64,000 nt of DNA from Palsa-504 sp963839095 (GTDB lineage Bacteria; Actinomycetota; Actinomycetes; Streptosporangiales; Streptosporangiaceae), in contig CAWIUF010000068.1 in assembly GCA_963839095.1 (NCBI GenBank), forward strand, positions 124,001-188,000, in the 5' to 3' direction. Shown here one piece after another: positions 21,434 through 32,101 of the stretch. The notes under the pieces are model-generated. The model did not search any database and was not told the origin of the DNA. It worked only from the letters and a program-made list of their open reading frames with translations. The position numbers and the translations under genes were made by a program. The number at the start of each line of letters is the position of its first letter. The first letter of the stretch is position 1.

Positions 21434-22752
21434 GACTGAACCCGCACCCGGACGGCCTGGACGTGGGCGTCGAGGTCCTCGGCGCCGCCGAGCGCGTCGA
21501 TGAGCGGCGCGGTCGCGGCCAGCGCGTCGCGGTCGCACTCCACCACGTTGACCACGCGCAGGAACGGGAACACGGACAGGCCGCTGGTGTGCCGGGCGGT
21601 CCCGCCGGTCGGCAGCACGTGGTTGGAGCCGGCCAGGTAGTCACCCAGCGAGACGGGCGAGTAGGGGCCGGCGAAGACCGCGCCCGCGTTGGTGACCCGC
21701 GCCGCCAGCTTGGCCGCGTCCCTGGTCTGGATCTCCAGGTGCTCGGGGGCCCACGCGTCGCTCACCGCCAGCGCCGCGTCCTCGTCGTCGACGAGCACGC
21801 AGGCGGACTGGCCCTCGAGGGCTTTCTCGACGCGCTCGCGGTGCCGGGCCGTGGCGACCTGCGTCCTGAGCTCGGCGTCCACCCGGTCGGCCAGGGCGAC
21901 GTCGGGGGTGATGAGCAGGCAGGCGGCGAGCTCGTCGTGCTCGGCCTGGGCGACCAGGTCGGCGGCGACGTGCCGGGGATCCGCAGTGTCGTCGGCGATG
22001 ACCGCGACCTCGGTCGGGCCGTTCTCGCCGTCGGTGCCGACCACGCCCCGCAGCACCCGTTTGGCCGCGGCCACGTAGACGTTGCCGGGCCCGGTGATGA
22101 CGTCGGCGGGCGCGCAGTCCTGCGTGCCGTAGGCGAACATCGCCAGCGCCTGCGCGCCGCCGGCCGCGTGCACCTCGCGCACGCCGAGCAGCGCGCACGC
22201 GGCCAGCACGGACGGGTGCGGCAGCCCGCCGTTGTCCCGTTGCGGCGGGGAGGCCACCGCGATCGAGGCGACGCCCGCGACCTGGGCCGGGACGATGTTC
22301 ATGACGACGGAACTCGGGTACGCGACCAGCCCGCCGGGGACGTAGACGCCGGCCCGCCCGGCCGGGACGTAGCGGCCGGTGACGGTGAGGCCGTCGGTGA
22401 CCTGGACCGGCCGCTCGGCCGGGAGCTGCGCGGCATGGACCTTGCGGGTGCGCCTGACCGCCTCTTCCAGGGCCTTTCTCACCGCGGGGTCCAGCCCGGC
22501 GAGGGCGGCCGCCAGGGCCTGCGCGGGCACCACGGTGGCCGGCCGGTCGACGCCGTCGAACCGGGCGGTGTACTCGCGGACGGCTTCGGCGCCGCGGCTC
22601 TTCACGTCCTCGCAGATGGGACGGACCTGCGCGACGGCCGCCTCGACGTCCGTCGCGGCGCGCGGCAGCACGCCGGCCAGGGCGGTCCGGCTGAGGCGGG
22701 CGGGGCCGTGCCCGCGCAGGTCGATACGGCGCAAGCTGGTGCGGGGATTCAC
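21430..22752 (-). CDS. hisD: Histidinol dehydrogenase
   Basis: 440 residues; zinc and NAD enzyme for the last two steps of histidine synthesis. Family landmarks: RAGVYVPGGLVAYPSSVVMN, GGAQALAMFAYGT, ITGPGNVYVAAAKR, the catalytic APEHLEIQ, and the C-terminal His-containing GTARHTSGLSV. GTG start. First gene of the tight hisD-C-H-priA-hisF run, in which every junction overlaps or abuts. The membrane-protein gene lies 43 bases upstream. Confidence 0.97.
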   Translation of the reverse strand: MNPRTSLRRIDLRGHGPARLSRTALAGVLPRAATDVEAAVAQVRPICEDVKSRGAEAVREYTARFDGVDRPATVVPAQALAAALAGLDPAVRKALEEAVRRTRKVHAAQLPAERPVQVTDGLTVTGRYVPAGRAGVYVPGGLVAYPSSVVMNIVPAQVAGVASIAVASPPQRDNGGLPHPSVLAACALLGVREVHAAGGAQALAMFAYGTQDCAPADVITGPGNVYVAAAKRVLRGVVGTDGENGPTEVAVIADDTADPRHVAADLVAQAEHDELAACLLITPDVALADRVDAELRTQVATARHRERVEKALEGQSACVLVDDEDAALAVSDAWAPEHLEIQTRDAAKLAARVTNAGAVFAGPYSPVSLGDYLAGSNHVLPTGGTARHTSGLSVFPFLRVVNVVECDRDALAATAPLIDALGGAEDLDAHVQAVRVRVQS

Positions 22753-22795
22753 CCGCCTAGTCTACGGAGCCCGCTCATCGCCGGGGCCTGCCCGG

Positions 22796-23320
22796 TTACG
22801 GGACCTGCTCGGTTACCCACCCTGGTTCGGGGTCCGGGCGGCGCCCGCCGTAATCGCCCAGCAGGATGACCAGCGAGGTGATCCCCGGCCAGAAGACCAG
22901 CGCGCTCTTGGCCCCCAGGCCCAGCGACGCGTGGAAGAAGGTACCCGCGGAGCTGGTGGCGAGCAGGTGGTTGTAGGTCCCGAGGCCGATGTTCTCGCCG
23001 GTCCACAGCGCGAGCAGCACGGCTGCCACCGCGCCGAGGATCAGCCCGGCCGTCGCGGTCCAGCCCGCCCGGCGGACCAGCAGCCGGTAGCCGGCCAGGC
23101 CGGTGATCAGCCCGCCGAGCACCACGATCAGGCAGAACCACCCGTCGGCGGCGATGAACGCGCTGCTCTCGGAGTTGACGACCTGGGCCTCGCCATGGCC
23201 GACCTCCTGCAGCAGTGCCCGCGGCGCCACCACGGCCCAGATGAGCCCGGCCAGCACGCCGAGCACCGCGCTGCCCGCCAGGGCCGCGGCGAACGCGGCC
23301 AGTCGCCCCTTCGTCGGCAC
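22796..23320 (-). CDS. Four-helix membrane protein (DUF2567-like)
   Basis: About 174 residues with four hydrophobic segments (roughly 6-32, 65-85, 95-115, 140-160). A conserved-looking loop lies between segments 1 and 2 (ESSAFIAADGWFCLIV). It resembles actinobacterial DUF2567-type proteins encoded near hisD, but I hold that name loosely. The GTG at 23320 follows AAAGGA directly, which is tight for a ribosome site. The start abuts the stop of the oxidoreductase gene, so the two may be co-transcribed. Confidence 0.6.
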   Translation of the reverse strand: MPTKGRLAAFAAALAGSAVLGVLAGLIWAVVAPRALLQEVGHGEAQVVNSESSAFIAADGWFCLIVVLGGLITGLAGYRLLVRRAGWTATAGLILGAVAAVLLALWTGENIGLGTYNHLLATSSAGTFFHASLGLGAKSALVFWPGITSLVILLGDYGGRRPDPEPGWVTEQVP

Positions 23321-23324
23321 TCCT

Positions 23325-24260
23325 TTATCTTGACACCTGCGGTTCGATGCCGTGCACCTCGGGCAGGATGGCCGCGATCGCGTCGAAGGACGCCTCGTCC
23401 CAGGCCCGGCCGGGGGTGACCAGCGCGTGCCCGATGCCGGCCGCGGCCAGCTCGCGCAGATGGGACAGGAGCGCGGCGGCGCCCGCCTTCGGGTCCGCGC
23501 CGAGGCCGAAGTCCGTGGCCACGGTCTTCTCGATGGCGGCATAGTCGCGGCCGACCTGCGCGCAGTGCTGGCGGAGCACGCCGAGCTTGTGCCTGATGTT
23601 GTCGCTGAACTCCGAGCCCTGCACGTCGAACAGGTTGCAGGCGTCGGCGTACTGCGCCACCAGGCGCAGGGTCTTGCGCTCGCCGCTGCCGCCGATCAGG
23701 ATCGGCGGGTGTGGCCGCTGCACCGAGTTCGGCGAGTTGAGCGGGCGGACCAGCTGGTAGTGCCGGCCCTGGTAGGGGCGCTCGTCACCGCGCCACATCT
23801 GGTGCGCGATCTGCAGCAGCTCCTCGAGCCGCTCGAAGCGCTCGGCCAGCGACGGGAACGGGATGCCGAGGCCCTCCGCCTCGAAGGCCGTACCGGGCCC
23901 GGCGGGCGGGACGTTCCACGGCGCGCCGGCCCCGGCGCCGAAGATCACCCGGCCGCCGGTCATCACGTCGAGGGTCGTCACCGCCTTGATCAGCACCCCC
24001 GGATGACGGTAGGACACCGAGGTCACGAGCGTGCCGAGCTTGATCCGCTTGGTGAGGCCGCCGAGGAACGCGAGCGTCGCGTAGGCCTCGGGCATGGGCG
24101 ACTCCGGCGGCAGCCCGGTCAGCCGGATCTGGAAGAAATGGTCCATCACCCACAGGCTGTCCACGCCCGCCTCGTCCGCCGCGGTGGCGATCCTGGATAC
24201 GACCGGGCCGATCTCCGCGGCCGGCCACGGGAACATGCTGATGCCGATTCCGAGCTTCAT
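23325..24260 (-). CDS. LLM-class F420-dependent oxidoreductase
   Basis: 311 residues, luciferase-like (beta/alpha)8 barrel. The N-terminal MKLGIGISMFPWP, DSLWVMDHFFQ and RHPGVLIKAVTTLDVMTGGR match the F420-dependent LLM group (TIGR03560-like). IGGSGERKTLRLVAQYADACN is the family's cofactor-contact segment. The substrate is unknown. Divergent from a MarR regulator over 77 bases holding a clear palindrome, so repression by that regulator is likely. Confidence 0.88.
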   Translation of the reverse strand: MKLGIGISMFPWPAAEIGPVVSRIATAADEAGVDSLWVMDHFFQIRLTGLPPESPMPEAYATLAFLGGLTKRIKLGTLVTSVSYRHPGVLIKAVTTLDVMTGGRVIFGAGAGAPWNVPPAGPGTAFEAEGLGIPFPSLAERFERLEELLQIAHQMWRGDERPYQGRHYQLVRPLNSPNSVQRPHPPILIGGSGERKTLRLVAQYADACNLFDVQGSEFSDNIRHKLGVLRQHCAQVGRDYAAIEKTVATDFGLGADPKAGAAALLSHLRELAAAGIGHALVTPGRAWDEASFDAIAAILPEVHGIEPQVSR

Positions 24261-24279
24261 GACTGCCTCCCGATAAATC

Positions 24280-24316
24280 GTTAGCCGGGTAATGAGTTTA
24301 CCATGAGCCGGCTAAC
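24280..24316. promoter_or_regulatory. Nested palindromic operator between oxidoreductase and marR genes
   Basis: GTTAGCCGG (24280-24288) and CCGGCTAAC (24308-24316) form a perfect 9-base inverted repeat. Inside is a second one, GGTAA-TGAGT-TTACC (24288-24302). It lies between two divergent starts, as expected for a MarR dimer site controlling both genes. Confidence 0.65.
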
Positions 24317-24337
24317 AACCTTTACTGTAGGAATGCG

Positions 24338-24769
24338 ATGTCCGATGACCAGTTGCTGCCCGAATTCCAGACCGCGTTCTGGGGGACCAAGCACGCCCTG
24401 TCGGCGGCGACCGCGGCGGCCTTCTCCCGGCACGGCGTGCACGAGGGGCAGCAGTTCATCCTGCGCCTGCTGTGGGCCGAGGACGGGCAGGCGCCGGGTG
24501 AGATCGCCCGCCGTCTCGGACTGGCCACCCCCACCGTGACCAGGGCCGCTACCCGGATGGAGGCGGCCGGCCTGCTCCGCCGCGAGCCGCATCCCGACGA
24601 TCGCCGCCTAGTCCGGCTGGTGCTCACCGAGCGGGGACGCTCGCTGGAGGACGTGATTGGGGCCGAGACGGACAAGCTCACCGAACGGGCACTGGCCACG
24701 TTCGGCCCGGCCGAGCGGGAGGCGCTGATCCGCGCCCTGACGGCCATCCGGCGCAACCTCGCCGTTTAG
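24338..24769 (+). CDS. MarR-family transcriptional regulator
   Basis: 143 residues with the winged helix-turn-helix QAPGEIARRLGLATPTVTRAATRMEAAGLL and the wing RREPHPDDRRLVRLVLTERG. The ATG has AGGA seven bases upstream. No cysteine-based redox switch is seen; the ligand is unknown. It probably represses itself and the divergent F420 oxidoreductase through the palindrome between them. Confidence 0.92.
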   Translation: MSDDQLLPEFQTAFWGTKHALSAATAAAFSRHGVHEGQQFILRLLWAEDGQAPGEIARRLGLATPTVTRAATRMEAAGLLRREPHPDDRRLVRLVLTERGRSLEDVIGAETDKLTERALATFGPAEREALIRALTAIRRNLAV

Positions 24770-24823
24770 CCCGGTTTATCGGGGGGAGTCGGAGAAGCGT
24801 TCCGACACCTCACGGAGGTCATA

Positions 24824-25551
24824 ATGTCGACCGGAGCAATCATAGGCATCATCATTGCCGTCATCGTCGTGGTGGCAGTGGCCGTTGTGGCCTCGGCTGA
24901 GATGCGGCGAGCCAGGCTTCGCCGCCAGTTCGGCCCGGAGTACGACCGGCTGGTAGAGAAGCACGGCAGCAAGAAGAAGGCAGACGCCGAGCTAACCGAG
25001 CGAGAGCGGCGAGTCAAGGCTCTCAACATCCGCGACCTGTCGCCCGAGCAGCAGGCCAGCTACAGCGGCGACTGGACCGTCATCCAGGAGCGGTTCGTGG
25101 ACGCGCCGGCCGAGGCCGTGGGCGCCGCGCACACCCTTATCTGGAACGTCATGCGGGACCGCGGATATCCCGCCGAGGACAGGACCACCAGCATGGATGC
25201 GCTGGCCGTGCACCACGGTCGCGCGATGGAGGGCTACCGCGAGGTGCACGACATGCAGATCGATTCCGCGAGCACCGAGCAGCTCAGGGAAGCCATGATC
25301 CGCTACCGCGCGATGTTCGAGGACCTGACTGGCCTGCGCAACGACCACGCCGGGTCCCGACCGCGTGGCGGAGATCCAGGCTCGTTCGGCGGAAAACAAC
25401 GTCGTGACCGCGGATGACCGGGTGGCCGAGGACCGGGTGGCCGAGGACCGGGTGGCCGAGGACCGGGTGACCAGAGCGCGCCGTAGCCGAAGATCGCGTA
25501 GCGGAAGAGCGCGCCGCGCAGAACAGCCGGACCGCCGACACGCCCCGATAG
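24824..25551 (+). CDS. Membrane-anchored hypothetical protein with VAEDR repeat tail (two frameshifts)
   Basis: About 241 residues after removing one base near 25354 and one near 25478. One transmembrane helix (residues 5-27) is followed by a basic stretch. Then comes a helical domain of the pattern W-x-x-I-Q-x-x-F-V-D-A-P ... MRDRGYP ... STEQLREAMIRYRAMF, widespread in actinobacteria and uncharacterised. The tail is made of VAEDR pentapeptides from a 15-base tandem repeat, ending AEERAAQNSRTADTPR. The ATG has GGAGG upstream. The downstream gene carries a relative of the same domain, so the pair looks like a local duplication with different tails. Confidence 0.6.
25416..25469 (+). repeat. 15-base tandem repeat, about 3.6 copies
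   Basis: Unit GACCGGGTGGCCGAG at 25416, 25431 and 25446, then a partial fourth copy. In frame it encodes DRVAE repeats, a probable coiled or extended tail. Identical copies suggest recent slippage. Confidence 0.85.
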
Positions 25552-25580
25552 CCACCGTCGTTTTACGGGAGATGATTCGA

Positions 25581-26791
25581 ATGACCCAGGACCAGGACCA
25601 GAGGGACCCGGCTACGTCGTCCGCGGCGACGCCGTACCCGAAGACGAAGAGTACACAGGCGACCAGACCAAGCCGATGACCCGCTTCCAGAAGGTGGCCT
25701 CCGCCCTGCGCGGCGCCGGCACCGAGCGGGACGAGCGGGATGAGTACGACGAGGCCGGCCCGGACCGCGATCTTCAGTCCGACCCCGATCTTCGGTGCGT
25801 GACCGCGACGTCCAGGCGGACCGCGGCTGTCCCGGGCGACCGCGACGTCCAGGGCGACCGCGACCTTCAGGCGGAGCAGGCCCGGCGCGACTACTGGGAC
25901 GACCCCGCCGCGGGCCGGACCGCCGGCCAGACGGCCACCTCGACGGCCGGCCGGGACGGGACCGTCGCGGCGATGGATCCCGATGTCCCGGTGGATCAGA
26001 CCAACCCCGACGTACCGCTGGACGAGACCAGGGCAGGCGACATGGATCACCCGGCGACCGAGCCGGACCTGTTCGGCAACACCACCCGCCCGGCCAGCGA
26101 GACCGGCACGGTTCCCCCGGTTGCCGCCGCGGAGGGGCAGCCTGGCGCCGCCACCATCGCGGATGTCCCGGCGGGGGCCTCGGTCACGACGGCCACGGGT
26201 GCCCAGGAAGCCGATGTCCCGGAGGCCGATTTCCGTGAGGCCGGTACCCCCGAAGCCGCTGCCCCGGGTACCGCTACCCCGACCGATGCCGCCGTTGTCC
26301 CGGAGGCGGAGACCACGGGGATCACGGGTCGGCACGCCGCCGCTCCCGCCGATGCGGCTGCCGATGTGGCCGCCGCCGATACCGGTGTGGCCGCCGCCGA
26401 CGCCGCCCCGGCGGACCGCGAACTGCGGCCCGGCGAGTCGACGGTATCGCTCGGTGACTTCAGCGACCTGACCTACGGGAACCTGATTCCGGACACGGCC
26501 GTCTACACCGAGCAGTGGCAGCAGATCCAGTTCAAGTTCGTGGACGACCCGCACGCGTCGGTGACCGAGGCCGCCGATGTCGTCGCCCAGGTCACCGCCA
26601 AGATGGAGGCGGCCATCCAGGAGCGGCAGCGGGCCATCCAGGAGCGCCAGCAGGCGATTCAGGAGCAGCAGCGCCAGCTGAGCGACCGGTGGGGCAAGGA
26701 CAACAACGCCGACACCGAGAACCTGCGCGAGACGCTGCGGATGTACAAGACCTTCCTCGACCAGCTGATCGGCCCGCGGGCCACCAGCTAG
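25581..26791 (+). CDS. Acidic, Ala/Pro-rich protein with C-terminal W-IQ-FVDDP domain (one frameshift)
   Basis: About 403 residues if one missing base near 25607 is restored; without that the safe start is the ATG at 25676. The upstream ATG has GGGAG ten bases before it, and the repaired frame reads GYVVRGDAVPEDEEYTGDQT into the open frame. Residues about 60-270 are low-complexity, acidic and Ala/Pro/Thr-rich. The last ~110 residues match the domain of the preceding gene (EQWQQIQFKFVDDP ... TENLRETLRMYKTFLDQL). Between these halves sits a heptad-like QERQ/QEQQ coil. No membrane segment. Its TAG abuts the dnaE stop codon directly. Confidence 0.55.
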
Positions 26792-29700
26792 CTAACTGAC
26801 GCAAGCCGGACCGAGTAGCTGCTTCAGATCGCCGATCAGGGCGGGTGAAGTGGCTACTCGGAGCTTGTCGTCAAGCCGGACCACCGTGGTGCGCTCGTTT
26901 CCGCGCAGCCGCAGGTGCACCTCGGTCGGGCCGGGGTGGGTCACCAGGACCTCGCGGAGCCGCTCCACCACCGGGGGCACGCAGCGGGCCACCGGCATCG
27001 ACACGACGAAAGGGCCCGACTCGTCGACGGACAGATCCGGGATCGTGAGGTCCATGGCGATCAGCTTGGGCGCGTCGTCCCGGCGGTCGACCTTTCCCTT
27101 GACCACCACCACCGCGTCCTCGGCGATCGAGGTCGCGTACAGCTGGTAGGTCTGCGGGAAGAACAGCACCTCGATGGCACCGGCCAGGTCCTCGAGCGTG
27201 GCCGCGGCCCACTGGTTGCCCTGCTTGGTCACCTTGCGCTGCACCCCGGACAAGATGCCGCCGATCTTGACGATCTGCGCGTCCGACCGGTCACCGGACC
27301 GTGACCGGGACGGTTCGGCATCCTCCGCCATCAGGTCGGCGAGCGAGCAGTCGCTTTCCCGGGCGATGATGTGCTCGATGCCGAACAGCGGGTGGTCGGA
27401 GACGTAGAGCCCGAGCATCTCGCGTTCGAAGTTCAGCCGGGTGGACTTGTCCCACTCCCCCTCCGGGACCGGCACGTCGAAGACCGCCTCGGCCTCGGCG
27501 TCGCCGCCGAACAGGGAGTCCTGCCCGATCGCCTCGTTGCGCTTGATGTCGATCACCGCGTCGACGGCCTGCTCGTGCACCAGCACCAGGCCCTTGCGGT
27601 CTTCGGCGAAGGAGTCGAAGGCACCCGCCTTGATCAGCGACTCGATCACCCGCTTGTTGCACACCACCAGCGGGACCTTGCGCAGGAAGTCGGCGAAGCT
27701 GGTGAACCCGCCCTTGGACTTGCGGGCGGCGACAATCGCCTCGACCACGTTCGCGCCCACGTTGCGGATCGCCGCCAGGCCGAACCTGACGTCCTTCCCG
27801 ACCGGCGCGAACGTCGCCACCGACTCGTTGACGTCGGGCGGCAGCACCTTGATGCCCATCCGGCGGCACTCGTTCAGGTACAGCGCCGACTTGTCCTTGT
27901 CGTCGCCGACGGAGGTGAGCACCGCGGCCATGTACTCGGCCGGATAGTTCGCCTTCAGGTACGCGGTCCAGTACGAGACCAGGCCGTAGGCGGCCGAGTG
28001 CGCCTTGTTGAAGGCGTAGCCCGCGAACGGGACCAGCACGTCCCATACTGCCTGGATGGCCTTGTCGGAGTAGCCGCGCTCCCGGCAGCCCTGCCGGAAC
28101 GGGATGAACTCCTTGTCCAGGATCTCCTTCTTCTTCTTGCCCATGGCCCGGCGGAGCAGGTCCGCTTGTCCCAGCGTGTAGCCCGCCAGGATCTGCGCCG
28201 CGCGCTGCACCTGCTCCTGGTAGACGATCAGGCCGTAGGTGGGCTCCAGGATCTCCCTGAGCGGCTCTTCCAGCTCCGGGTGGATCGGGGTGATCTCCTG
28301 CTGGCCGTTCTTGCGCAGCGCGTAGTTGGTGTGGCTGTTGACGCCCATCGGGCCGGGGCGGTACAGCGCGCCGAGCGCGGAGATGTCCTCGAAGTTGTCC
28401 GGCTTCATCACCCGCAGCAGGGTCCGGTAGCCGGAGGAGTCGAACTGGAACACGCCCTGGCTGTCGCCGCGGGAGAGCAGCTCGTAGGTCGGCTTGTCGT
28501 CCAGCGGGAGCTCGAGCAGGTTGATCGTCGATCTGGCGGTTGTCCTCGATGGCCTTGACCGCGTCGGCCATGATCGTCAGGTTGCGCAGGCCGAGGAAGT
28601 CCATCTTCAGCAGGCCGAGGCCCTCGCAGGTCGGGTAGTCGAACTGCGTGATGACCGCCCCGTCGGCGGGCCTGGTCCAGACCGGGATGTGGTCGGTCAG
28701 CGGCTCCGCTGACATGATCACCCCGGCGGCGTGCACGCCGGGCTGGCGGATCAGCCCCTCGATCCCGCGGCCGGTGTCGATGATCTGCTTGATCTCGGCT
28801 TCGGACTCGTAGAGGGAACGGAGCTCGCCCGCCTCCTTGTACCGCGGGTGGCTCTCGTCGAAGATCCCGGACAGCGGGATGTCCTTGCCCATCACGGCCG
28901 GCGGGAACGCCTTGGTGATCCGGTCGCCGAGCGCGTAGGGGAAGCCGAGCACCCGGCAGGAGTCCTTGATCGCGGCCTTGGCCTTGATCGTGCCGTAGGT
29001 GACGATCTGCGCGACCCGGTCCGAGCCCCACTTCTGGGTGACGTACCTGATCACATCGGCCCGGCCACGTTCGTCGAAGTCGATGTCGATGTCGGGCATG
29101 GACACGCGCTCGGGATTGAGGAAGCGCTCGAAGATGAGCCCGTGGGTCAGCGGGTCGAGGTCGGTGATGCCCATCGCGTAGGCGACGATCGAGCCGGCGG
29201 CCGAGCCGCGGCCCGGGCCGACCGCGACGCCGTTGTTCTTCGCCCACATGATGAAGTCCGCGACCACCAGGAAGTAGGCCGGGAACCCCATCTGGCAGAT
29301 GATCTGGATCTCGTAGTCGGCCTGCTTACGGCGCTGGTCGTCGTACCCGTCCGGGTAGCGGCGCTCCATGCCCTTCCACACCTCGGCCTGGAACAGCTGG
29401 TCCTCGGAGTCGAAGCCCTCGGGGATGGGGAACCTGGGCATCAGGTTGACGAAGTCGAACATGCCGCTGGTGTCGACGCGGTCCGCGACCAGCAGCTGGC
29501 TGTTACGGCAGCCTTCCTGCCAAAGGTCGCTGTCGTTGATGGCGTACATCTGGTCGGCGGGCTTGATGAAATAGCCGGTGCCGTCGAACCGGAACCGGTC
29601 CGTGTCGGCCAGGCTCTTCCCGGTCTGGATGCACAGGAGCATGTCGTGGGACACGGAGTCCTGCTCACGCGTGTAATGCGAGTCGTTGGTGACCACCGGC

Positions 29701-30353
29701 GGGATGCCGAGCTTCTTGCCGATCTCGGTCAGGCCGTCGCGGACCCGGCGCTCGATGTCGATGCCGTGGTCCATCAGCTCGAGGAAGTAGTTCTCCTTGC
29801 CGAAGATGTCCTGCCACTCGGCGGCGGCTTTGAGCGCCTCGTCGACCTGGCCGAGGCGCAGCCTGGTCTGCAGCTCACCCGACGGGCACCCGGTGGTGGC
29901 CATCAGCCCGGCCGAGTGCTGCGCGAGGATCTCCTTGTCCATCCGCGGCCACTTGGCCAGCATGCCCTCGGCGTAGGAGCGGGACGAGAGCTGGAACAGG
30001 TTGTGCAGGCCCTCGTTGTTCCGCGCCCAGATGGTCTTGTGCAGGTAGGCGCCGCTCGCGGAGACGTCGTCCTTCTTCTGGTGCGGCTGGCCCCACAGGA
30101 TCCGGGTGGTGTTGCCCCTGGCCTCGGGCGCGACGTAGGCCTCGATGCCGATCACCGGCGTGATGCCCGCGTCCTTGGCCTGCCGGTGGAACTCCGCGGC
30201 CCCGTACATGTTGCCGTGGTCCGTCATCGCCACGTGCGTCATGCCCTGGTTCTTGACCTCGGCGAACAGGTCCTTCAGCCGGGCGGCTCCATCGAGCATG
30301 GAGTACTCGGTGTGCACGTGCAGGTGAGCGAACGGCGCACCGGATCCCGCCAT
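26792..30353 (-). CDS. dnaE: DNA polymerase III alpha subunit (one frameshift)
   Basis: About 1,186 residues after removing one extra base near 28526. The replicative polymerase. The N-terminal PHP domain starts HLHVHTEYSMLDG. The palm catalytic aspartates are in MPDIDIDFDERGR. The fingers, helix-hairpin-helix and C-terminal OB fold (VKIGGILSGVQRKVTKQGNQW) are all recognisable. The ATG at 30353 has GAGGAGG six bases upstream. The break falls in IDNRQID-INLLELPLDD-type sequence, where the correct residues resume at once. As an essential gene this is best read as a sequence error. Convergent with, and touching, the previous gene. Confidence 0.95.
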
Positions 30354-30483
30354 GATCCGCCTCCTCAGTGTGGGCATGCCGCACAGCGCGCCTGACCCCA
30401 GGGGCCTGCGCGTTTGGTTATCAACCGGTGTTCACCACCTTAACGGAGACCGGTCCTCGCTGCCGGTCTGGCACGCCGGCCGG

Positions 30484-32057
30484 TCATACCTGGATCGGGA
30501 TTTGCACGGGGAAGTAGGTGAGCGGGCTGATGTCGCTGTAGCGGGTGAACTGGTACCGGTCGCCGACGGCACCGGATTCTTGGAGGTCGTCGCGAGGGCT
30601 GCGGCCGGCGGCGCGGTCGCGGCGGAGCTTGCTCGTTGGCTAGGCAGGTGTAGATGGCGTAGTCCAGGTCGAGCCGTTCGCCGTACCAGGGCGGGATGAT
30701 CGTGTCCGGGGTGATCTCGGCGTCGTGGACATCGCCGATGCCGCCGTCCGGGGATGGCAGGGCGGGACTGGGCGGGATCGGGGTGCCGCCGGGGGCGTAG
30801 AAGGTGAAGGTGCCGCCGGGGCGGGCGGCGATCAGGACGCCGCGGTCGTGGACGGCGGTGTGGTGGGACCTGCACAAGCTGATGAGGTTGTCCAGGCTGG
30901 TCGGGCCGCCGTTGCCCCAGTGCCGGATGTGGTGCAGGTCGACCCGGCGGGACTCGCAGCCCGGGTAGCGGCAGCGGCCGTGGTCGCGTTCGCGGGCGGC
31001 CGCGCGGATCGCCTTGCTGGCCCGGCGCCGGCGGCGGCCCAGGTCCAGCACCGCGCCGCCGGCCGCGTGGGTCATCCAGGACAGGGCGGCGGTGCAGCCG
31101 ATCATCTGCGCGGTGGTGACAGGGACCGCGGGGCCGTCCTCGACGTGGCACCGGGCCGGGTCGGCCGGGTGCCCGGGGCGGGATGCCGGCGCCGGGGCGG
31201 GCGGGGAGGGTGCGGCGGGCGGGGTGACGGCGTCCGCGCCGACGTGCAGGATGACCTGGTAGACCTCCGCGTCATCGGCCCCGGCTATCTTCCCGGCCAG
31301 GAACGATTCCGCTACCGCCAGCAGCGCGTCGGCCAGGTCCGACGACGTGGCGACCACCCGGTCCCCCGGCGGCGGGGGCGTTTCCGCGGAAACGCCCGCC
31401 TGCCCGCCGCCCGTCCCCGGCCGGCTGATCCTGGTCACCGGCGGCGGCGCGCAGCGCCTTCAGCAGCACCGCGCCGGCCAGCGGCGGCAGCCGGAACGAC
31501 CCGGCCAGCGACCCGTCGTCCTCGAACCGCCACGTCAGCCGCCGCCGGACCCGGGCGGCCGCGTCATCAGCCGGGGAACACTGCCGGTGCGCCCGGGCGA
31601 ACCGCTCCAGCTGGTTGCCCGTCATCGGGACCGCCAGCTCCGCCAGGCCCGCCTCGTTCGCCGGCGTCGCGATCCGGGTCAGCGCCCGCACCTTCACATA
31701 CGACAGGCGGCCCGCCGCGAACTCCTCCCGGATCACCGGCAGGACCCGCAGCGCCCGGGCGACCCGGACATGCTCCCGGGCCGTCCCGGAGGACATCTGG
31801 CACTTCCACGACAGCCACGCCGCGCAGCTGTTCAGCTCCCAGCTGGCCCAGCCGCGGCGCTCGTCGAACTCGGCCAGCAGCACCAGGAACCGGCAGGTGG
31901 CCGCGGCCAGGTGACCCGCCACCTCGCACAGCTGCGACTCCAGCCGCTCCAGCGGCACCAGACCCGGGACAGGACCAGCCAGGCCTGTGCTGCCGGGGAC
32001 TGTGCTGCCGGGGACTGTATTGCCCGGAGCTAGGCCGGGTTCCTTATTATCGAACAC
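30484..32057 (-). CDS. DUF222 / HNH endonuclease-domain protein, 13E12-repeat type (two frameshifts)
   Basis: About 523 residues after removing one base near 31400 and one near 30628. The N-terminal DUF222 helical domain (LAEFDERRGWASWELNSCAAWL ...) is followed by a Pro-rich linker and a C-terminal HNH nuclease motif (CRYPGCESRRVDLHHIRHW ... LCRSHHTAVHD). The repaired C-terminus reads DRYQFTRYSDISPLTYFPV, as in the family. Such genes are multicopy and often decayed in actinobacteria (13E12 REP family of mycobacteria); their role is unsettled. A VPGST repeat (15-base unit) lies near the N-terminus. Frameshifts here could be real decay, unlike those in essential genes. Confidence 0.75.
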
Positions 32058-32101
32058 ACATTTGACACTAACATCGGGCTATGACATTCTGGGCGGGACG
32101 G

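Noticed and set aside
25416..25469. CRISPR-like short repeats
   Set aside because: Units are 15 bases with no spacers and are in frame with a protein tail; no cas genes nearby.
28500..28550. Programmed frameshift in dnaE
   Set aside because: No slippery heptamer or downstream structure is apparent, and similar +1 changes occur in many unrelated genes, which fits sequence error.
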